Below, piece by piece: positions 1 to 7,580 of a stretch of 26,241 nucleotides of DNA. The position numbers and the translations under genes are program-made. The notes under the pieces were generated by a model. It did no database searches, had not been told where the DNA came from, and saw only the letters and a program-made list of their open reading frames with translations. The DNA is from an uncultured Eubacteriales bacterium (GTDB lineage: Bacteria > Bacillota > Clostridia > Christensenellales > CAG-138). Every line of letters begins with the position of its first letter. The first letter of the stretch is position 1. Location of the stretch: assembly GCA_900547135.1 (NCBI GenBank), contig URFJ01000011.1, positions 1 to 26,241 of the forward strand. Reading direction: 5' to 3'.

Positions 1-1212
1 AATAGCAAGCGGCGGAAGATATTCGCCGGACCTTGCGGCATATACGTCAAGGAGCTTACTTACAAGCTCGCTTTCAGGGCTTACATAATGCCCCGGCTGT
101 ATGCTGCTGCCCGACAACTCCAACCCCATGGGGGCGAACGCGTTAACCACTGCATTCAGCGCGTCTTCAGCTTTGCGCGACGTTGGAACCCTCATATCGA
201 TGGCGAACTCGGCTAAACCGTTTTCATCCCAGTGAATCACGCCCGGATTAAGCGTCATTCTGCCTGAAGCGTCGGTAAGATCAAGGCCAAGGCTCTCTCC
301 ATGCATATCCATCTTCAACAGCTTATGGATTGCTTCAATAAGCTTTCCATCCTCACCATCCAATTCAAGCCTGTTTAAAACATCAAGCATTGCCTGAAGC
401 GCGTTTCTGCCCGATTCTGGCATGGACGCATGCGCATTGAGCCCAATGATCTCAATCCTAACGCCATTTCCGTGGGGGCAGGGTTCGCATGAACACTCAA
501 AGCCGCCCTCAGCCTTAAATTCGTTTATAATTGGCAAAACCCTGGCCTCATTCAGCATAACGCTGGCCACAGCCTTTCCGCATACTACGTTTGGGCGGGT
601 TCCCGCATCCAGCCGGAGTTTTGAGTTGAACCTTTTTACAAATGTTGCATGTACAATGCCCTTTTCCGAGTTTACCACCGGATAATCGGCGTCCGGAGAA
701 AACGCCATATCAGGCATACTCTCATGCTCACAATAATGACTCATGCAGCCCCAGCCGCTCTCCTCGTCGCATCCAAGCATTATCCTGACCTTGCGGCGCA
801 TCTTAAGTCCCGCGGCCTTCACTGCTGCAAGGGCATAGATTGCGCTGATGGCGGGTCCCTTATCATCCATGGTACCCCGTCCAACTATATTTCCGTCAAC
901 GATTTCTGCCCCATACGGGGGATGGTCCCAGCCCTCGCCCTCGGGTACTACGTCAAGGTGGCACATAACTCCCAGGGTTTCTTGGCCCTCCCCATGGTCA
1001 ATAAGTCCGATGTATCCGTCCATATCACGGGTTTCAAATCCAAATTCCCTTCCCAACTTGAGTGCGTGCTCCAGAGCGCGTTTAACATCGGCGCCAAAGG
1101 GCGCCCCCGCCTCCGCCGGCCCTTCGACGCTTGGTATCCGCACAGACTCTTGGAGGGACCTTACTATCTCATCCCTATGATCGCTTATCCATCTGTCAAC
1201 TATGGCGTTCAT
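1..1212 (-). CDS. pepV: M20-family dipeptidase, PepV/Sapep-like (3' end outside window)
   Basis: The first 404 residues of a zinc dipeptidase of the M20 family are present; PepV proteins are usually about 465 residues, so the C-terminus with the last zinc-ligand histidine lies beyond the window. Visible metal-site motifs are CHLDVVP (His85, Asp87), GTMDDKG (Asp117, the bridging aspartate), CDEESGWG (Glu150 and Glu151) and SPDADYP (Asp174). Their spacing matches PepV closely. The family hydrolyses dipeptides with an unblocked N-terminus in the cytoplasm and supplies amino acids. The start is the ATG at 1212, preceded by AGGAGG about 9 bases upstream. It lies 36 bases after the YitT-like gene on the same strand, so co-transcription with yitT and uppP is likely. 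The family call is firm; the exact substrate is not visible. Confidence 0.93.
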   Translation of the reverse strand, partial: MNAIVDRWISDHRDEIVRSLQESVRIPSVEGPAEAGAPFGADVKRALEHALKLGREFGFETRDMDGYIGLIDHGEGQETLGVMCHLDVVPEGEGWDHPPYGAEIVDGNIVGRGTMDDKGPAISAIYALAAVKAAGLKMRRKVRIMLGCDEESGWGCMSHYCEHESMPDMAFSPDADYPVVNSEKGIVHATFVKRFNSKLRLDAGTRPNVVCGKAVASVMLNEARVLPIINEFKAEGGFECSCEPCPHGNGVRIEIIGLNAHASMPESGRNALQAMLDVLNRLELDGEDGKLIEAIHKLLKMDMHGESLGLDLTDASGRMTLNPGVIHWDENGLAEFAIDMRVPTSRKAEDALNAVVNAFAPMGLELSGSSIQPGHYVSPESELVSKLLDVYAARSGEYLPPLAI

Positions 1213-1248
1213 AATCTAATAATTCCTCCTGTGTTATATCGTTATTTA

Positions 1249-2115
1249 TTAATTTAATGATCCAAACCCACGGCCAACTACTTCGCGTGTTTCTATGACG
1301 GATACCATCGCTTTTGGATCCCTGGTGTATACAATACGTTTTAAAGCGGAAAGCTCCACCGTCTTAACGATACAGTACACTACCTTGCGCTCAGCGCCGG
1401 TATAAGCGCCCTGTGCTGATATATATGTAACTCCACGATGCATTACCGTCATAACCTCGGGAGCAATCTCGACCCACTTATCCGAAATAACAAACACCGT
1501 TACAGTCCTATTCAGCCCCTGAACCGCATAGTTGAACGCAACGTTGCTTACAAACATAGCTATCATTGAGACCAGCGCTATCTCTATTCCCCTGACAAAC
1601 CCAAGCACGCTCATTATGATAATGTTGAACATTATATTTATCGTACCCATCGACATGGAAAAGCGTTTCCCAAGTATTACGGAGATTACGTCTATTCCTC
1701 CAAGGGTAGCGCCCCTCCTCACCACTGGCGCGCCGCTGATTCCTATAACCGCGGCGCCGACAGCCGCGGCCACCAGCTCGTTTTCGATTACAATGTTAAA
1801 GTTTTTTGTTAAAGCCAATGCTCCGGACAATACCAGCGTACCTATTACGCTGAATATTATGAACTTTGCGTTAAGGTACTTAAGTCCTATTATACTTATC
1901 GGAATATTAAGAATTATTATTGGTATCCACGATGGTATATCAAATACATAATCCAGCAGAAGCGCTACTCCCGTTACACCTCCGGAAAGAAAGCTGTGCG
2001 GCACATAAAAGCCATTTATGGCAAGCGCCTGTATAAAACAGGCGGCTACCACGATAACAAATGTTATCGCATCCTGCTTAAGGTCAAATTTTGTATTAAT
2101 CTTGCTTGTCGGCAT
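1249..2115 (-). CDS. YitT/DUF2179-family integral membrane protein
   Basis: A protein of about 288 residues with a hydrophobic N-terminal two-thirds of five or six membrane segments (the YitT membrane domain) and a soluble C-terminal domain of about 80 residues of DUF2179 type. The glycine-rich stretch GISGAPVVRRGATLGG near the middle is typical of the family. Its function is unsettled; no catalytic residues are visible. The reading frame is open to a GTG at 2142, but the ATG at 2115 is preferred because GGAGG lies 12 bases before it and it puts the first membrane segment just after a short basic N-terminus. It lies 78 bases after uppP and 36 bases before the dipeptidase gene on the same strand, which suggests a uppP-yitT-pepV transcription unit. 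Confidence 0.9.
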   Translation of the reverse strand: MPTSKINTKFDLKQDAITFVIVVAACFIQALAINGFYVPHSFLSGGVTGVALLLDYVFDIPSWIPIIILNIPISIIGLKYLNAKFIIFSVIGTLVLSGALALTKNFNIVIENELVAAAVGAAVIGISGAPVVRRGATLGGIDVISVILGKRFSMSMGTINIMFNIIIMSVLGFVRGIEIALVSMIAMFVSNVAFNYAVQGLNRTVTVFVISDKWVEIAPEVMTVMHRGVTYISAQGAYTGAERKVVYCIVKTVELSALKRIVYTRDPKAMVSVIETREVVGRGFGSLN

Positions 2116-2193
2116 TCGTTTATTAAGCCTCCGGTTTAACACTCAGAAGAGTATAGGCGCTTTAGCCCAATCAGTCAACAGGGAAAATGCGAT

Positions 2194-3057
2194 TTAAGCC
2201 AAAAACGGGTTCGTGAAAAACTGATGGAACACAAACTGGTCTAGCAAAACCAAAATTCCTAGTAGCGCCGTATATATCGCAAACACATTCAGGTTATTTT
2301 TTACAACAAGCCTGATCATTAGCTTGATCGCAAGGTATCCGCTTACAGCCGCCGCAACCATCCCGATTATTACCGGCGTCCATTCAATGTTTGAAACTCC
2401 TGTCTCCACTATATCCGGAACTTGAAGAATCAGCGATCCCAGTATTGCAGGTATTGATAGCAAAAATGAAAACTCGGCCGCTTCCTCTTTTTTAAGTCCG
2501 AAGAACGTAGCGCCGGCAATCGTGGACCCCGACCTGGAAATCCCAGGGAGAATAGCTATGCCCTGCATGAATCCAACGCCTATAGCTCCTGGAATTCGCA
2601 GCGCCGAGCGCCCTGAGCCATTTTTAAATGAGTTCATCATTAATAGAACAGCGGAAGTAAACAAAAACCCTATGCCCAGAAACGTCCCTTCAAACGCCTC
2701 GGTAAAAAAGTCCTTAAATATTAACGCCATCAGTGTCGTAATAACCGTCGCCGCTATGAGCAGCCAAATCTTCTTTTGAATTGGAGTATGCATGTACTCT
2801 CTAAGTTCTTTAAACCGGCCTGTAAACAGCAGCTTTAAAAACCGCCCGATCGAACGGATTATCTCCCATATCTGGCGCCAATAAACCGCAAATACCGCAA
2901 TAAGAGTTCCTACATGCAGCATTACGGTAAAAAACATGGCCCCCTCTTCTATTCCAAAGATAGTATGTAAAAGTACCAGATGCCCTGAACTGGAAACGGG
3001 AAGAAACTCGCAAAGTCCCTGGGTAAGCCCTAAAATAATGGCGATCCAGATCATCAT
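2194..3057 (-). CDS. uppP: Undecaprenyl-diphosphatase UppP (BacA)
   Basis: A membrane phosphatase of 287 residues that converts undecaprenyl pyrophosphate to undecaprenyl phosphate, recycling the lipid carrier for peptidoglycan and wall polymers; extra copies give bacitracin tolerance. The N-terminal signature from Gln13 to His26 (QGLCEFLPVSSSGH) and the second signature PGISRSGST around Arg175 are both intact, and these line the active site. About eight hydrophobic segments are present, as expected. The frame is open to codon 3114, but the ATG at 3057 is chosen because AGGAGG lies 5 bases before it and UppP proteins start just ahead of the first signature. A good promoter lies upstream (3086-3114), and two downstream genes probably share the transcript. 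Confidence 0.96.
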   Translation of the reverse strand: MMIWIAIILGLTQGLCEFLPVSSSGHLVLLHTIFGIEEGAMFFTVMLHVGTLIAVFAVYWRQIWEIIRSIGRFLKLLFTGRFKELREYMHTPIQKKIWLLIAATVITTLMALIFKDFFTEAFEGTFLGIGFLFTSAVLLMMNSFKNGSGRSALRIPGAIGVGFMQGIAILPGISRSGSTIAGATFFGLKKEEAAEFSFLLSIPAILGSLILQVPDIVETGVSNIEWTPVIIGMVAAAVSGYLAIKLMIRLVVKNNLNVFAIYTALLGILVLLDQFVFHQFFTNPFLA

Positions 3058-3085
3058 GTGCGCCTCCTTGAAGGATTTGTCTTTT

Positions 3086-3114
3086 ATTATATTCGATACC
3101 AATAAAAATAACAA
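3086..3114 (-). promoter_or_regulatory. Sigma-A-type promoter of uppP
   Basis: On the minus strand TTGTTA (3109-3114) and TATAAT (3086-3091) are separated by exactly 17 bases. Transcription would begin near 3079, about 22 bases before the uppP start codon. The -10 box is perfect and the -35 box matches at four of six positions. Confidence 0.65.
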
Positions 3115-3255
3115 CGGAATTAAAGCGGGAACATTTTAATTTACATTTAGTTAATTGCTGAGCAGTTTTTTTGACTGCCAGGCCGGAATACTTAAAGCCC
3201 GCCCTGGACAACATAAACCTGCGTAACAGCGCAATATAGAACAGGAGGTATCATC

Positions 3256-3429
3256 ATGTCTCATGGTAAAGCAGGCAGCCAGACGATTGGCTGCTCGGTA
3301 ACAAGCTGCCGCTATAACGATGAAGGAAGCTATTGTATGCTCAACCGTATTGAGGTGGAGCCATGCTCCGATTGCCACACTGGTGATCCGGCCGACGAAA
3401 GTCTCTGCGGAAGCTATATGGCCAAATAA
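3256..3429 (+). CDS. Small DUF1540-type cysteine-rich protein, 57 aa
   Basis: A 57-residue protein with cysteines at positions 13, 18, 27, 37, 40 and 51. The N-terminal run GCSVTSCRYND, then YC, then CSDCH, then LCGSY follows the DUF1540 pattern, a small domain thought to bind metal and common in Clostridia. Nothing is known of its reaction. The ATG at 3256 has AGGAGG 7 bases upstream. It is transcribed divergently from uppP and converges on rarA. It was missed by a 60-residue length cut-off, but the motif match and ribosome-binding site make it a real gene. The 145 bases after it, before the rarA stop, show no clear terminator. Confidence 0.85.
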   Translation: MSHGKAGSQTIGCSVTSCRYNDEGSYCMLNRIEVEPCSDCHTGDPADESLCGSYMAK

Positions 3430-3574
3430 CGGCCTGGTATCTCGGTGCCGCATGGGCCTCATACATGACTGTGAACCGCATTATGCCATTCTAAATCATG
3501 CAGGAGGCTCAATGCGTTTATATCTGCTGATTTTGATTATGTCCGCTTCCCTATCATCCTGGCCCTCAAGCCCG

Positions 3575-4873
3575 TCACCTGTTGTCCCTTTTGTCGTGGT
3601 TTGCCTTTATCTTAAACTCATTTCCCATTTCACTTGGAATATAGTATTTCTTACCCCTTACGGACGGGGGCATATATTCTTGCTCTACTACATGCCCCGG
3701 ATAGTCGTGTGGATACTTATATCCCTTGCCATGTCCCAGCCTTTCAGCTCCCTTATAGGCCGTATCCCTAAGATGGACCGGAACGGGTTCGTCAGTAGTA
3801 TCCTTAGCGTCCGCAAATGCATGGTCAAGGGCCCTTACGATTGAATTCGACTTTGGACTTTCGCATATAAAGATTATTGCCTGGGCAATCGAAAGCCGCG
3901 CCTCTGGCATTCCGATGAATTCGAGCGCCTGGGCGGCTCCGACAGCTTGAAGCATTGCATGCGGATTGGCAAGCCCTACATCCTCGGACGCATGCGCAAT
4001 CAACCGCCTGACGATTATCCTCGGATCAACGCCGGCGTATATAAGCCTTGAAAACCATGCAAGCGCAGCGTCGGTATCCCCGCCTCTAAGGCTTTTGCAA
4101 AAGGCTGACAGCATATCGTAAAATTGCTGGTCGTCAACGTTTACCGCCTTATGCTGTATGGATTCGGCCGCTATCTCAAGCGTTATATGTATCCCGTCGT
4201 CCAAAAGCGGTGTTGTAAGTACGGCCAGCTCTATCGCGTTTAACGCGCACCGCGCGTCGCCGTTGGCTATCCTGGCGATATGCTCAAGCGCATCGTCGTC
4301 CAGTTTAACCGGATACATCCCTAGCCCTCTTACGCTGTCATTAAGCGCTGCCAGAACCGCATTTTTGATATCCTCAACATTCAGCGGATAGAACTGAAAC
4401 AGCCTGCAGCGGCTGACAATAGCCCCCGTCATGCTGACCATCGGATTTTCAGTTGTAGAACCAATGAATCGTATTATACCCTTTTCAAGCGCAGGAAGGA
4501 TGCTGTCCGATTGCGCCTTGTTCCACCGGTGGCATTCGTCAAGCAGCAGATACGTTGCTGAACCATACATATTAAGCCTCATCTCAGCATCGGATATCAC
4601 TTCCCGCACGTCCTTTACGCCCGCGGTTACGGCATTGAGCTTAATAAAATTAGCTCCCGTGCTGTTGGCCACTATGGATGCAAGGGTCGTCTTGCCGCAC
4701 CCTGGGGGGCCCCAGAAGATAGAGCTTTGCAGCGTATCCGTTTCAATAGCGCGGCGGAGTAGCCTGCCCTTGCCAACGATATGCTGCTGGCCTATGAATT
4801 CATCCAGGGTTCGTGGACGCATCCGGTCGGCCAAAGGCGTTTTAATTTTAGCGTTTTGGGCAAACATGTTCAT
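3575..4873 (-). CDS. rarA: Replication-associated recombination protein A, AAA+ ATPase
   Basis: A RarA/MgsA protein of about 432 residues (WRNIP1 family), related to clamp-loader ATPases and acting in the cytoplasm at stalled replication forks. It begins with PLADRMRPRTLDEFIGQQH, then Walker A GPPGCGKT at about residues 55-62, Walker B LLLDECHRWN near 109-118, a sensor stretch GSTTENP, and a C-terminal helical oligomerisation domain with YKYPHDYPGH near the end. Length and order match the family. The start is uncertain: ATG 4873 has GGAGG only 4 bases before it, ATG 4867 has the same box at 10 bases, and the frame is open to 4888. A strong divergent promoter (4925-4953) precedes it. Confidence 0.95.
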   Translation of the reverse strand: MNMFAQNAKIKTPLADRMRPRTLDEFIGQQHIVGKGRLLRRAIETDTLQSSIFWGPPGCGKTTLASIVANSTGANFIKLNAVTAGVKDVREVISDAEMRLNMYGSATYLLLDECHRWNKAQSDSILPALEKGIIRFIGSTTENPMVSMTGAIVSRCRLFQFYPLNVEDIKNAVLAALNDSVRGLGMYPVKLDDDALEHIARIANGDARCALNAIELAVLTTPLLDDGIHITLEIAAESIQHKAVNVDDQQFYDMLSAFCKSLRGGDTDAALAWFSRLIYAGVDPRIIVRRLIAHASEDVGLANPHAMLQAVGAAQALEFIGMPEARLSIAQAIIFICESPKSNSIVRALDHAFADAKDTTDEPVPVHLRDTAYKGAERLGHGKGYKYPHDYPGHVVEQEYMPPSVRGKKYYIPSEMGNEFKIKANHDKRDNR

Positions 4874-4924
4874 ATTGCCTCCATCCATAGTTTACCTTAG
4901 CGTATCCGCTTCATTCCAATATAA

Positions 4925-4953
4925 ATTATACTGCCTATTTCATGATTGCACAA
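4925..4953 (-). promoter_or_regulatory. Promoter of rarA, overlapping the divergent MATE promoter
   Basis: The minus strand reads TTGTGC (4948-4953), 17 bases, TATAAT (4925-4930). Expected transcription start is near 4918, about 45 bases before the rarA start. The -35 hexamer overlaps that of the plus-strand promoter by four bases (4948-4951). Confidence 0.6.
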
Positions 4954-4975
4954 CACGCATGGCTTACTATATAAT
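4946..4975 (+). promoter_or_regulatory. Promoter of the MATE gene, predicting a leaderless mRNA
   Basis: TTGCAC (4946-4951), an 18-base spacer and a perfect TATAAT (4970-4975). Transcription would start at about 4982, one base before the ATG at 4983, so the message would have essentially no 5' untranslated region. No Shine-Dalgarno sequence precedes that ATG. Confidence 0.55.
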
Positions 4976-4982
4976 ACGTGAC

Positions 4983-6437
4983 ATGAGAAGACATATTAAT
5001 CTGCTGGACGAGTCCATACGTCCCGAAAAGATCATATGGTATTTAGCCTGGCCCACGGTGCTTGAGCAGCTTCTTATAACCGCTGTTCAGTATGTTGACA
5101 CAGCCATGGTGGGTTCTTTAGGCGCAAACGCAACTGCCGCTGTTGGTTTAAACGCATCCACAACGTGGCTGATAAACGGCATCTGCGCAGCGCTTGGCAT
5201 CGGGTTTTCGGTTCTTGTGGGCCGCAGCATAGGTTCTGGAGACCACGATAAGGCTAAGCGGGTGGTACGGCAGGCCGTGCTGGCAATAGCCGTGTTTGGC
5301 GTGGCTTTGACTGCTTTGGTACAGGTTGCGGCCCCATTCCTTCCAAAATTTCTGGGAGCTGAGCCGGACATTTGGAGCGATGCAAGGGCATACCTGTCCA
5401 TTGTCGGCGCCGCCTACATATTTAATGTGTCCGTCAATGTGTCCGCCAACATAATCCGCTGCTCGGGAGATACGCGAACCCCGTTATTTTGCAACATCTT
5501 TGCAAATGTAATCAACGTTGTCCTCAACTTCCTTTTAATATACCCGCCTAGGAACATCAATATATTGATACATCCTTCCTTTATGGCTGAACCGCTTATT
5601 AATACAAGCTTCTCAATGTGGGGCGCCGGCCTTGGGGTAAGGGGCGCGGCCATCGCAACCGCCATATCCATTGCTGTGTCCGGAATAATTCTGTTCGCGG
5701 CCCTGTTTAAAAAGAACTATCAGGCAAAGATAAGCATAAGGGATAAATTCCATTTTCAAAGGGATATCTGGAAGGAAACGCTACGTCTCGCCTACCCTAT
5801 TGCTCTTGAAAGGATAACCCTTTCAACAGGACAGATCTTTATGACAAAAATTGTAACGGGAATCGGCACCACTGCTATTGCGGCGCATCACCTTGCAATA
5901 ACCGCCGAATCAATTACTTATATGCCTGCGTTTGGCTTCTCGGCTGCCGCCACTACGCTGGTTTCTCAGGGCCTTGGCGCAAACAAGCCGGAGCTTTCAA
6001 AACGCCTTAGTAAGTATTGCGTTATAGGCGGCGTGATATTTATGACCCTTATGGGCTTCGTGCTTTACTTTTTCTCGCGTCAGCTAATAACAATTTTCAC
6101 TCCTGACGCCGAAGTGATTGAGCTGGGCGGCAGAGTCCTGCAAATTGAAGCGCTGGCGCAGCCGTGCTTTGCGTTGGCTATGGTAATATCAGGCATCCTG
6201 CGCGGGGCCGGCGACACAAAGTGGCCCTTCTACATCAGCGCTATAGGCATGTGGGGCATAAGGCTTGGCATTTCTTACGTCCTTGCGTATCCCTGCGGTC
6301 TGGGCCTTTTGGGCGCGTGGTGCGGCATGGTTGCCGACGTTATCGTACGCGGCGCTTTAAGCCTAATACGCTACGCCAGAGGGAAATGGGTGCATTCCTG
6401 GCATAGTCTAAACGGAACTCTAAGTGAACCCGAATGA
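4983..6437 (+). CDS. MATE-family multidrug/toxin efflux transporter
   Basis: A membrane protein of 484 residues with twelve predicted hydrophobic segments in two homologous halves, as in the MATE family, which exports cationic drugs and metabolites using a Na+ or H+ gradient. Typical MATE sequence is seen in the first helix region (AWPTVLEQLL, then VDTAMVGSLG), at GSGDHDKAKR in the first loop, and at RGAGDTKWP in the second half. The frame is open far upstream on the antisense of rarA, but homology begins only around 5010. The ATG at 4983 is preferred and ATG 4959 is possible; neither has a ribosome-binding site (see promoter 4946-4975). It is divergent from rarA and followed by a terminator at 6472. 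Substrate unknown. Confidence 0.92.
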   Translation: MRRHINLLDESIRPEKIIWYLAWPTVLEQLLITAVQYVDTAMVGSLGANATAAVGLNASTTWLINGICAALGIGFSVLVGRSIGSGDHDKAKRVVRQAVLAIAVFGVALTALVQVAAPFLPKFLGAEPDIWSDARAYLSIVGAAYIFNVSVNVSANIIRCSGDTRTPLFCNIFANVINVVLNFLLIYPPRNINILIHPSFMAEPLINTSFSMWGAGLGVRGAAIATAISIAVSGIILFAALFKKNYQAKISIRDKFHFQRDIWKETLRLAYPIALERITLSTGQIFMTKIVTGIGTTAIAAHHLAITAESITYMPAFGFSAAATTLVSQGLGANKPELSKRLSKYCVIGGVIFMTLMGFVLYFFSRQLITIFTPDAEVIELGGRVLQIEALAQPCFALAMVISGILRGAGDTKWPFYISAIGMWGIRLGISYVLAYPCGLGLLGAWCGMVADVIVRGALSLIRYARGKWVHSWHSLNGTLSEPE

Positions 6438-6471
6438 TACTTGTTCATAATTCATAACGTTATTTTAATCG

Positions 6472-6507
6472 GCCCTGAGTCATACATGAACTCGGGGCTT
6501 TATATTT
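6472..6507 (+). terminator. Rho-independent terminator of the MATE gene
   Basis: GCCCTGAGT (6472-6480) pairs with ACTCGGGGC (6490-6498) with a single G-U pair, followed by TTTATATTT. On the minus strand no T-tract follows, so it serves the plus-strand gene. Confidence 0.75.
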
Positions 6508-7372
6508 ACCAATAATAAGCGTTATTATGTAAATTTGCGGAAATTAGCGCTGACAGGCTCTCTTGGAGCAGCCTGTCCTTGGTATATGAGCAGCCAAGGG
6601 CAGCATTTGGCCTGTTTTCCCCATGGAAGTCGCTGCCGCAGGTTAAAAACAGCCCATGCTGCTTTGCCAATGATATATGAAGCTGTCTCTGGCCCTCAGT
6701 TGCAGACGGATAATAGGCCTCTACGCCCCACAGCCCGGCGTTTGCTAGCTCGCCTATTATGGAATGAACATTTCCCTTTAGCTTGCATGGGTGCGCTACT
6801 ACAGCTACGCCTCCGGCGCCGTCAATCATATCAATGGCCTCCTTTGCGCTGACCCTGTCAAAGTCTACATATGCGGGGCGTCCCTGCCCGATAAGCGTTG
6901 AAAAAGCAACTCCCCTACTTGGCACATAGCCGCATCCTACCAGAGCGTTTGCTATATGAAGCCTTGTCATAGACGGGCTGTTTGCATCCAGTTTGCTCTT
7001 TATATCATACCCCAGCGTAAGAAGCTTACTAACCATCCTGACGTTTCGCTCGTTTCTCCTTGCCATCTGGCTTCTAAGCGATTCGGCAAGCTTTGCGTTA
7101 TGCGGGTCTATGCAAAGACCCAGTATGTGTATTTCCTCGCTATGCATGGTGTCAATCTCAATCCCTGGCATAACAAATACGCCCAATTGTTCGCCCGTAA
7201 GCATCGCTTCCTTAACCCCATATACTGTATCATGATCTGTAAGCGCCAGCAAATCAATTCCACTTTCCCTAGCAAGCCTGACGACTTCGCTCGGGGAATA
7301 AGTTCCGTCCGATACACATGAGTGGGTGTGCAAATCCGCCTTATTGACCGTATAACTGTATTTAAAATCCAT
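6506..7372 (-). CDS. PHP-domain phosphoesterase (YciV/RNase AM-like)
   Basis: A 288-residue metal-dependent phosphoesterase of the polymerase-and-histidinol-phosphatase (PHP) family. Metal-binding motifs are DLHTHS (His15, His17), SDG (Asp22), LTDHD (Asp46 to Asp48), PGIEID (Glu72), VAHPCKL and GSDFHG near the C-terminus. Length and motif order fit the TrpH/YciV group, whose studied members remove phosphate from 3',5'-nucleoside bisphosphates or degrade short RNAs 5' to 3'; which activity applies here is inference. ATG 7372 is preceded by AAGGGG 4 bases upstream. The gene converges on the MATE gene. No convincing promoter was found in the 208 bases between it and ftsH. Confidence 0.88.
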   Translation of the reverse strand: MDFKYSYTVNKADLHTHSCVSDGTYSPSEVVRLARESGIDLLALTDHDTVYGVKEAMLTGEQLGVFVMPGIEIDTMHSEEIHILGLCIDPHNAKLAESLRSQMARRNERNVRMVSKLLTLGYDIKSKLDANSPSMTRLHIANALVGCGYVPSRGVAFSTLIGQGRPAYVDFDRVSAKEAIDMIDGAGGVAVVAHPCKLKGNVHSIIGELANAGLWGVEAYYPSATEGQRQLHISLAKQHGLFLTCGSDFHGENRPNAALGCSYTKDRLLQESLSALISANLHNNAYYW

Positions 7373-7529
7373 ATTACCCCTTGCTAATTATCCGTCATCG
7401 CATTTAAAAACCAGTTACCTTACTATTTTCGACAGTATGTGATTCAGTAAGCAAAACATTGCTACATCTGTATAATAGACCCATTTTTATACGGAACTTA
7501 GTTCAAATTAAATGCATTTTTCATGACTT

Positions 7530-7568
7530 ATTACAATCAAAGGCGGATACGGTATCTCCGCATCCGCC
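7530..7568 (-). terminator. Terminator of ftsH
   Basis: On the minus strand GGCGGAT (7562-7568) and CGG pair with CCG and ATCCGCC (7542-7548), followed by TTTGATTGT. It begins 12 bases past the ftsH stop codon. Confidence 0.7.
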
Positions 7569-7580
7569 AATAACCGTAAA

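Noticed and set aside
422..1257. Plus-strand frames of 87, 202 and 110 codons
   Set aside because: They are shadows of the dipeptidase gene, which reads through the same region on the minus strand with all metal-site motifs.
3512..3844. Plus-strand 110-codon frame starting MRLYLLILIM with a good AGGAGG box, antisense to the 3' end of rarA
   Set aside because: Most of it is the exact antisense of conserved RarA codons, and its composition follows from that; only the box at 3,502 favours it. Kept as a curiosity, not a gene.
4431..4982. Long 5' extension of the MATE reading frame (open from 4431)
   Set aside because: The extension is antisense to rarA and crosses both promoters; MATE similarity starts only after 4,983.
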